A DNA stretch of 57,181 nt, taken from contig NZ_JAPAAF010000025.1 in NCBI RefSeq assembly GCF_025907915.1, forward strand, positions 1-57,181. The letters are read 5' to 3'. Positions 50,959-57,181 of this stretch are shown here, in pieces. The first letter of the stretch is position 1, and each line of letters opens with the position of its first letter. A model generated the notes under the pieces. The model saw only the letters and a program-made list of their open reading frames with translations. It had not been told where the DNA came from and made no database searches. The position numbers and the translations under genes were made by a program. This DNA comes from Gaoshiqia sediminis (GTDB lineage: Bacteria; Bacteroidota; Bacteroidia; Bacteroidales; Prolixibacteraceae).

Positions 50959-53900
50959 ATGAAAAAAAACTATTTAATGACGATTTCCATATGGAATAAG
51001 ATATGGAAGTTAAAACTAATGAGAACTATGAGGATAACACTAGCTATCTGTCTGTTATGGGTGTCCCAGGTTTTTGCCGTCAACACCTACTCTCAGAACA
51101 CTCGCTTATCGGTTAACCACTCGAATACCACGATTCGAAAGGTACTTCAGGATATTGAAGACAAAACCGATTTCTATTTCATGTACAATGGGCAGTTTGT
51201 CAACGTGGAAAGAAACGTCACCATCAACATGAATGACAAATTAATCTCCGATGTGCTGGATCAACTTTTCAACGGAACGGGAATCCGGTATAAAATTGAT
51301 GAACGGCAAATTGCCCTGACCGAAGGAATGGCCAGTGTCAACCTGCAACAACCGCGCAACGTTACCGGGAAAATTACCGGGGCAAACGGTGAACCTGTCC
51401 CCGGGGCTACAGTAGTGGTAAAAGGCACTACCACAGGCACAATTACCGATTTCGACGGAAACTACAACCTGCCCAATGTGCCGGGCGACGCGGTGCTGGT
51501 CATTTCGTTTGTTGGAATGAAAACCATTGAAGTACCCGTGGCCAACCAAAGCGTCATCAATGCGAAACTGGAAGACGAAACCATTGGCTTGGAAGAAGTA
51601 GTGGCCATCGGATACGGCGTGCAGAAAAAGAAACTAACAACCGGTGCTACCGTCCAGGTAGGCGGCGAAGCTCTTCAGAAATTAAGCACCGTAAGTGCAC
51701 TGGGTGCCCTGCAAAGCCAGACCCCGGGGGTAAACATCACCCAAAGTTCTGGCCAGCCTGGTGAAGGATTTAAAGTTACCATCCGCGGTCTGGGGACTAC
51801 CGGTAACGCATCTCCGCTGTATGTAATTGATGGAGTTGCCGGTGGCGATATCAATGCACTAAACCCATCCGACATCGAATCCGTGGATGTACTGAAGGAT
51901 GCAGCTTCGGCTGCCATCTACGGTGCCCGTGCTGCCAATGGCGTAGTGCTGGTAACCACCAAACGAGGGAAAGCCGGAAAACTCCAGCTGACTTATGATG
52001 GTTTTTATGGCTCGCAATATTTAGCAAAAGTACCGCCACTTCTGAATGCCCGTGAATATATGGCCATTCAGGATGAAGTTCGGTTTAATGAAGGGAACCC
52101 TGCGTATGATTGGGCAAACCTGCTCCCTGAAGAATTGTACAATTCCATTATGGATGGTTCGTGGCAAGGAACTAACTGGCTGAATGAATCATACAACGAG
52201 GCGGCTCCCACGCAAAACCATGCTTTCAATCTAATAGGGGGTAATAACCAGTCCAGCTTTTCATTAGGGTTCTCATATGCGTCACAGGAAGGTATTTTAG
52301 GGAAACCCGTTCAATCCGATTACGAACGTTACACTGCCCGCATTAACTCCGACCATGTTGTGTTGAAAGAAAATGGCATGGACATTATAAAAATTGGCCA
52401 AACCTTGAACTACAGCACGAACACCAAATCAGGTATTGCCATCGGTAACATCTATTGGAACTCGGTACACAACTTGTTAGTTGCAAATCCCCTGCTTCCC
52501 AACTACGATGCCGAGGGAAATTTCTATGACTACGACGATAAAATTGAAAATGGATGGGATTTTGACGGAAATACCGGAAACCCCATTGCAGGCATGGCCT
52601 TGTCAAGCATGGGGCTAAACCTTTCGCAAAACTATGCCCTCCAAACGAGTGCCTATCTTGAAATTCAACCGATTAAAAACCTGATATTCAGATCACAATT
52701 TGGTTACAAGTTCAATGCAAGTGCCTATCGTTCATACGATGGTATCCGCCATCTTTCGAACAACGCCAATGTAACGATTGATGAAGTCAGCCAAAGTGCC
52801 AGCTCCGGGTACAGCAAAACCCTTGACAATACGCTGTCCTACCGGTTTTCGGTAGCCAACCAACACAACTTTGACGCTGTTATCGGTCAATCAGTTGAAA
52901 AATGGGGAATGGGCTCAAATATCAGTGCGAGCGGTAAAAACTCCATTTTTCCCGGTTCATTCAGCAATGCCTGGGTTGACAATACCAAACCAACCGAATT
53001 ATCGCAGCGCGGTGCCGGTGGTTCTCCTTGGGGCGAAGGCGCACTGGCCTCCTTCTTTGGCCGTGTCAACTACAACCTGGATGAAACATACATGGCTTCG
53101 ATCATTATGCGTGCTGATGGTTCGACAAACTTTGCCCGCGGAAAACGCTGGGGATATTTCCCTTCGGTATCTGCTGGCTGGGTAATGACTAACGAGTCTT
53201 TTTTAGAGGGCACAAAAAACTGGATGGACTTCCTGAAATTACGCGCCAGCTGGGGCCAAAACGGTAATGCTTCAATCAGTGCTTTCCAATACCTTTCAAC
53301 GTTTGCTTTTGATACCAGCAACGGTTACTACTTCGCATCCGACAAAAAAACACAGACTGTTGGCGGATATGCCGACATCCTGGCAAACCCGGATGTTACC
53401 TGGGAAACCTCAGAACAGCTAAACATCGGATTAGACTCTCGTTTCCTGAATTCCAGGTTGGGTGTAACCTTAGACGTTTATAAGAAAACAACCAAGGACT
53501 GGCTGGTAACTGCACCAATTCCAGCTGTTTGGGGGTTGAACGCTCCGGCAATTAATGGTGGAGATGTGGAAAACAAAGGTATCGAGTTGGCCTTGAACTG
53601 GAACGACAGAGCCGGTGATTTTCATTATGGAGCAACCTTAAACTTGTCGCACAACACGAATGAAGTTACCCGAATCGCGAATGCCGAAGGTATTATCCAT
53701 GGCGACGGAAACGTTTTAAGCCAGGGAACAACTGAAATGTACCGCGCGCAAGTTGGCTATCCGATTGGCTATTTCTATGGGTATAAAACGGCTGGTGTAT
53801 TCCAAAACTGGGAACAGGTAAACAGCACTACCGCCAAATATGCCGGAGCACAGCCTGGTGACCTGATTTTTGTTGACACAAACGGCGATGAAAAAATCAC

Positions 53901-54426
53901 AGAAGAGGACCGCACCATGATCGGTAATCCGAATCCGGATTTTATCGTAGGTATCAACCTCAATTTCTCGTATAAAGGGTTTGACTTCAATCTGACCGGG
54001 ACAGGTGCTTTTGGACAGCAAATTGCCAAATCTTACCGTTCATTTGCCGATTCACCACTTCAAAATTATACAACCGATATTTTTGGCCGTTGGACTGGCG
54101 AAGGAACTTCCAACAAGCTACCTCGCTTGACATCGGGAAGCCACACCAACTGGCAAAACATTTCGGACATCTACATTGAAGACGGCGATTATCTGAAAAT
54201 CCAAAACGTAACCTTAGGCTACGATTTCAAAAAATTGTTCAGAAATATTCCACTCGGTCAAGCCCGCTTGTATGTAACTGCTCAAAATCTTTACACGTTT
54301 ACCGGGTACTCAGGAATGGATCCGGAAGTCGGCTACGGATATGATCAAAGTTGGGTTTCCGGAATTGACTTAGGTTATTATCCAAGCCCAAGAACTTATT
54401 TGGTAGGTGTAAATCTTAAATTTTAA
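50959..54426 (+). CDS. susC-like: SusC/RagA-family TonB-dependent transducer-transporter with STN domain (PUL-C)
   Basis: An 1155-residue SusC-type transporter. A long signal region ends near LLWVSQVFAVNTYSQ. The STN domain covers about 50-125 (LSVNHSNTTIRKVLQDIEDK). A CarboxypepD_reg-like domain (GKITGANGEPVPGATVVVKG) and the TonB-box-like EEVVAIGYGVQKKKLTTGA follow. The plug has VTIRGLGTTG, PLYVIDGVAG and VLKDAASAAIYGARAANG. The barrel ends YLVGVNLKF. The STN domain fits the FecR gene 147 bp upstream. GC content and codon choice look richer than in PUL-A/B (for example GCC, GGC and CTG use), consistent with PUL-C belonging to the resident chromosome rather than to the putative island. It pairs with the SusD 14 bp downstream. 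Confidence 0.96.
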   Translation: MKKNYLMTISIWNKIWKLKLMRTMRITLAICLLWVSQVFAVNTYSQNTRLSVNHSNTTIRKVLQDIEDKTDFYFMYNGQFVNVERNVTINMNDKLISDVLDQLFNGTGIRYKIDERQIALTEGMASVNLQQPRNVTGKITGANGEPVPGATVVVKGTTTGTITDFDGNYNLPNVPGDAVLVISFVGMKTIEVPVANQSVINAKLEDETIGLEEVVAIGYGVQKKKLTTGATVQVGGEALQKLSTVSALGALQSQTPGVNITQSSGQPGEGFKVTIRGLGTTGNASPLYVIDGVAGGDINALNPSDIESVDVLKDAASAAIYGARAANGVVLVTTKRGKAGKLQLTYDGFYGSQYLAKVPPLLNAREYMAIQDEVRFNEGNPAYDWANLLPEELYNSIMDGSWQGTNWLNESYNEAAPTQNHAFNLIGGNNQSSFSLGFSYASQEGILGKPVQSDYERYTARINSDHVVLKENGMDIIKIGQTLNYSTNTKSGIAIGNIYWNSVHNLLVANPLLPNYDAEGNFYDYDDKIENGWDFDGNTGNPIAGMALSSMGLNLSQNYALQTSAYLEIQPIKNLIFRSQFGYKFNASAYRSYDGIRHLSNNANVTIDEVSQSASSGYSKTLDNTLSYRFSVANQHNFDAVIGQSVEKWGMGSNISASGKNSIFPGSFSNAWVDNTKPTELSQRGAGGSPWGEGALASFFGRVNYNLDETYMASIIMRADGSTNFARGKRWGYFPSVSAGWVMTNESFLEGTKNWMDFLKLRASWGQNGNASISAFQYLSTFAFDTSNGYYFASDKKTQTVGGYADILANPDVTWETSEQLNIGLDSRFLNSRLGVTLDVYKKTTKDWLVTAPIPAVWGLNAPAINGGDVENKGIELALNWNDRAGDFHYGATLNLSHNTNEVTRIANAEGIIHGDGNVLSQGTTEMYRAQVGYPIGYFYGYKTAGVFQNWEQVNSTTAKYAGAQPGDLIFVDTNGDEKITEEDRTMIGNPNPDFIVGINLNFSYKGFDFNLTGTGAFGQQIAKSYRSFADSPLQNYTTDIFGRWTGEGTSNKLPRLTSGSHTNWQNISDIYIEDGDYLKIQNVTLGYDFKKLFRNIPLGQARLYVTAQNLYTFTGYSGMDPEVGYGYDQSWVSGIDLGYYPSPRTYLVGVNLKF

Positions 54427-54440
54427 ACGATAGTATGCAT

Positions 54441-56198
54441 ATGAAAAACATATTATATATTGCCACAGCTGCTCTTCTTTTTACAGGTTGCGAAAGCTAC
54501 CTCGATTCAGAGAGCTACGTTAAGAAAAACGAAGGAAACTATCCGGCTACAGCTGACGATGCCATCCAACTGGTTACCGGTGTTTACGCAACATTGAACA
54601 AACCGATCGCCAATGTTCAGAACACTTACTTTTATGCTGCCGAATTAGCCTCAGACGACCGCTTCGGCGGAGGAGGGGAAAACGATAAAGACATGCAGGT
54701 ACTCGACCACTTGCTATACACCAACATGGACCGTTTTAAATCCTTCTGGTCGGACCGTTATTCTGGCATCAGCCGGGCCAACATGGCCGTTGCCAACCTG
54801 GATAAGGTGGAAGATGAGGACCTGCGAAATCAATTAATGGGAGAAGCATTATTTCTTCGCGCCTTCTTCTACAACGAACTGGTTGAGTTGTTCGGCAATA
54901 TTCCACTGATCACAGGCGTTCCCCAAAATGTAGCAGAAGCACAGCTCTATCCGGCACAGGCTTCTCCCGAAGAGGTTTATGCCTTTATTGCTGCTGACCT
55001 GAAAAAAGCAATCGAAATCATGCCTGCCAGAGCCTGGAACCAAACCGTTTCCGGTGAAGGGCATGCAACCAAGTGGGCAGCCGAAGCGCTTCTTGCCCGT
55101 GTATTCCTGTTTTACACCGGATTCTACAACAAAGAAGCTCTTCCCCTGATGGATGAAGAAGGCGCTATTTCCGGTTCCGTAACAAAAGATGAAGTAATTA
55201 CTGCCCTGGAAGACTGTATCGCCAATAGCGGACACGAATTGGTTGACGACTTCCGCAGTTTATGGCCATACTCCAACAAACTTTCAAAAAAGGATTATCC
55301 CTACGTCCAGGACGCTCCCGATTGGGTTAAAGACGGCGAAAATCCGGAACAGGTTTTCGTGGTTAAATGCTCGCATATGGCTAGCTGGGGGACTACGATC
55401 GGTTACTCAAACCAATACATGCTTCACTTTGCTATCCGAAGCCATGGTGGTTCTGATCAGTATAAAAACCTTTTCCCGTTTGGTCAGGGCTGGGGTGCCG
55501 GACCGGTAAGCCCAAAACTTTGGAACGAATGGGAAACGGCCGAACCAACCGACCCGCGACGTGAAGCCTCAATTTTGGATGGATCGGCAACCCAAGACTA
55601 TGTGTATGGCGCCGACAAACAAATGGAAGAATCCGGTTTCTGGCAAAAGAAAATTATTGCCACAACTGCTGCGAAAGAATACAATTCGGATGGCTCCATC
55701 AAATCGCTGTACAACAGTTTTACTTCATCTCAAGATTACTATGGCGACGGTGAAAGTGACGACTTCCAGTTGTCCCACGAAATCGACCTGAACGTCATAC
55801 GTTATTCAGATGTGTTGCTGATGCACTCCGAACTTACAGGCACAGCAACCCGGATGAATGAAGTACGGGCACGTGTGGGGCTACCTGATGTAAGCTACTC
55901 CGAAACAGCCCTTCGCAACGAACGGCGTTGGGAATTAGCTTTCGAAGGCACCCGATGGAGCGATATCCGTCGTTGGGGAATTGCTGGCGATGCCTTATCG
56001 CAACAACTTGGCTCTGATATTTATAACCGAGGTGTAGCAACCACCATGAAAGACCAGGGAGCCGGCTATGCCGCTCGCTACCAAGCCACAAAAGGTTTCA
56101 TGCCTATCCCCCAATCCGAAATCGATTTATCGAATGGCGTTTTATCACAAAACCCGGGATGGGATGCTTCAGCCGTATTTGTAAGCTGGAATGAATAG
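54441..56198 (+). CDS. susD-like: RagB/SusD-family outer-membrane lipoprotein (PUL-C)
   Basis: A 585-residue SusD-like lipoprotein started at the ATG at 54441 (MKNILYIATAALLFTGC, lipobox FTGC). SusD landmarks are SYLDSESYVKKNEGNYPATADDAIQLVTGVYATL, EALFLRAFFYNELVELFGNIPLI, ALLARVFLFYTGFYN, SDVLLMHSEL, ALRNERRWELAFEGTRWSDIRRWG and the final FMPIPQSEIDLSNGVLSQNPGW. It lies 14 bp after SusC and 34 bp before a PKD-like lipoprotein. It forms the outer-membrane uptake complex of PUL-C. Of the four SusD proteins in the window it is the most distinct in its middle part. Confidence 0.95.
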   Translation: MKNILYIATAALLFTGCESYLDSESYVKKNEGNYPATADDAIQLVTGVYATLNKPIANVQNTYFYAAELASDDRFGGGGENDKDMQVLDHLLYTNMDRFKSFWSDRYSGISRANMAVANLDKVEDEDLRNQLMGEALFLRAFFYNELVELFGNIPLITGVPQNVAEAQLYPAQASPEEVYAFIAADLKKAIEIMPARAWNQTVSGEGHATKWAAEALLARVFLFYTGFYNKEALPLMDEEGAISGSVTKDEVITALEDCIANSGHELVDDFRSLWPYSNKLSKKDYPYVQDAPDWVKDGENPEQVFVVKCSHMASWGTTIGYSNQYMLHFAIRSHGGSDQYKNLFPFGQGWGAGPVSPKLWNEWETAEPTDPRREASILDGSATQDYVYGADKQMEESGFWQKKIIATTAAKEYNSDGSIKSLYNSFTSSQDYYGDGESDDFQLSHEIDLNVIRYSDVLLMHSELTGTATRMNEVRARVGLPDVSYSETALRNERRWELAFEGTRWSDIRRWGIAGDALSQQLGSDIYNRGVATTMKDQGAGYAARYQATKGFMPIPQSEIDLSNGVLSQNPGWDASAVFVSWNE

Positions 56199-56232
56199 GA
56201 AGAATTTTAATCTAAATTTTAACTTAAAAATT

Positions 56233-57066
56233 ATGAATAAAAAGTTAATATACTCAATGTTGGTTGCAGCAACAATTTTGGTTGCTTGTGATCCGGCTGA
56301 GGATCGGGATGTCATGTCGGGCGCGATCACAGCTGCCGACCTGGATATCTCTGCAACACCACAATTAGTAGAAGGAAAAAATTCGAACTACGTTGAACTG
56401 AATAGTGATGGCGTAGGCTGTCTTACCTCTTGGGATTATGGAAACGGGATTACAACCAAGACCAAATCCACCGTTCAACTGGTACTGAAAGGCGCCAATG
56501 AAATCATTTTCACCGGCTTGAACGGCGATGGTACAACAATCACCAAAACGCTGACCGTGCAGGTTGACACACTGATTAATGTTCCCGAAGAATGGGGACT
56601 GCTGTGTGGTAGCGGAGAGAAAAAATGGGTATGGGACGAAACAGCCAATGCCGTTTGGGGCAATGGCGGTTATATGGGATGTGATTCCCCCTGCTGGTGG
56701 ACCAATGACAAAGCCTCGATGGATGAAAACGATCCGGATTATGGTGCCAATGGTTTCATGTTGTTCTCGGTAAAAGGTGCCAAGCTGACCAAATCAAATG
56801 AAACTGGCAGCAACACCATGAGTGGTAGCTTTACCTTCGATATGACACAAAAAACCATGGCTGGAGATGCTGTTTGGGCTAAAGGTAAGCTTTTCACCAA
56901 AAATGTGACCGTCCTGGCCGGTAAGCAGCCCAACCATGGCAATGCCCCGGTTTATGAATACGACATTCTGAAACTCACCGAAGACAAGATGTCGCTGGCA
57001 TGGCCCGAACCGGGTTCCGGTTCGTGGGGAACTGCCTGGTTCTGGATGTTCAGAAGCGCCGATTAA
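56233..57066 (+). CDS. PKD-like surface lipoprotein, probable glycan-binding (PUL-C)
   Basis: A 277-residue lipoprotein started at the ATG at 56233 (MNKKLIYSMLVAATILVAC); a frame overlapping SusD by 8 bp exists upstream but would bury the signal. The first domain (about 35-125) is PKD-like (LVEGKNSNYVELNSDGVG, WDYGNGITTKT, IIFTGLNGDGTTITKTLTVQVD). The second half is beta-rich and aromatic (KKWVWDETANAVWGNGGYMG, SPCWWTNDK, GTAWFWMF), suitable for sugar binding. I see no glycosidase signature, for example no GH16 ExDxxE. Such proteins follow SusD in many Bacteroidota PULs in the place of SusE/SGBP. A terminator follows, so this closes the PUL-C operon. Confidence 0.72.
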   Translation: MNKKLIYSMLVAATILVACDPAEDRDVMSGAITAADLDISATPQLVEGKNSNYVELNSDGVGCLTSWDYGNGITTKTKSTVQLVLKGANEIIFTGLNGDGTTITKTLTVQVDTLINVPEEWGLLCGSGEKKWVWDETANAVWGNGGYMGCDSPCWWTNDKASMDENDPDYGANGFMLFSVKGAKLTKSNETGSNTMSGSFTFDMTQKTMAGDAVWAKGKLFTKNVTVLAGKQPNHGNAPVYEYDILKLTEDKMSLAWPEPGSGSWGTAWFWMFRSAD

Positions 57067-57086
57067 GCCTAATCCCTTCACAACAC

Positions 57087-57130
57087 AAAGAGGCCGTCTC
57101 AAAACAAAATTTGGGACGGTCTTTCTTTTT
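57087..57130 (+). terminator. Terminator at end of PUL-C operon
   Basis: A stem beginning AAAGAGGCCGTCTCAAA pairs with TTTGGGACGGTCTTT (57110-57124), with a bulge and one G-U, followed by CTTTTT. It lies 21 bp after the lipoprotein stop codon and should end the operon. Confidence 0.8.
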
Positions 57131-57181
57131 CTGGATTTTGGAGATTTTAGATTTTGTAGTTGGTTTGTTTATGGTTCCATA

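Noticed and set aside
1-57181. CRISPR array, insertion sequence or rRNA operon
   Set aside because: No regularly spaced repeats, transposase motifs or rRNA sequence were seen.

Overview
The window is from a Bacteroidota bacterium. Inference from protein style points to Bacteroidales/Marinilabiliales, but no species-level marker is present. It carries four SusC/SusD pairs, three ECF sigma/FecR pairs, a hybrid two-component (HTCS) regulator, a type IX secretion tail, RagB/SusD lipoproteins and TAnnTTFG-like promoters of the TAnnTTTG type. It consists mostly of polysaccharide utilisation loci (PULs).

Layout. (1) Positions 1-17336, minus strand, PUL-A: ECF sigma, FecR, SusC, SusD, a second SusC/SusD, two tandem GxGYxYP putative glycosidases, and a GH38 alpha-mannosidase cut by the left edge. 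(2) Positions 17371-41480, minus strand, PUL-B: ECF sigma, a truncated fecR start, a DUF1080 plus Gfo/Idh/MocA module with its own terminator, intact FecR, SusC, SusD, two tandem uncharacterised TIM-barrel-like proteins (one with a T9SS tail), sulfatase, a third GxGYxYP protein, a TIG-domain glycan-binding lipoprotein, a decayed GH92-like fragment, an M20 amidohydrolase and a complete GH38. (3) Positions 41860-45889, plus strand: an HTCS whose sensor and kinase/output halves are in different frames, joined at an A8 run. (4) A tyrosine integrase (45978-47189) next to tRNA-Leu(GAG) (47479-47562), which suggests that everything to the left is an integrated island. (5) Positions 47854-57066, plus strand: an N-acetylhexosamine-kinase-like protein, then PUL-C (sigma, FecR, SusC, SusD, PKD-like lipoprotein), which has no degradative enzyme in view.

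How the genes may work together (inference): SusC/SusD and the TIG lipoprotein capture a glycan. The surface T9SS protein, sulfatase, GxGYxYP proteins and GH38 enzymes cut it. GH38 plus the GH92-like relic point to alpha-mannosides, and the sulfatase to sulfate decoration. The Gfo/Idh/MocA and DUF1080 pair could add a 3-keto (oxidise-then-eliminate) route. SusC proteins with an STN domain signal through FecR to the ECF sigma, while the HTCS senses a released oligosaccharide.

The most notable signals are a near-identical 32-bp element present three times, in front of fecR, of a fecR relic with the DUF1080 module, and of the left-edge GH38. It looks like the promoter of a shared ECF regulon. 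Others are the paired uncharacterised TIM-barrel-like proteins, the diverged GxGYxYP motifs, the GH92-like relic and the HTCS frameshift.
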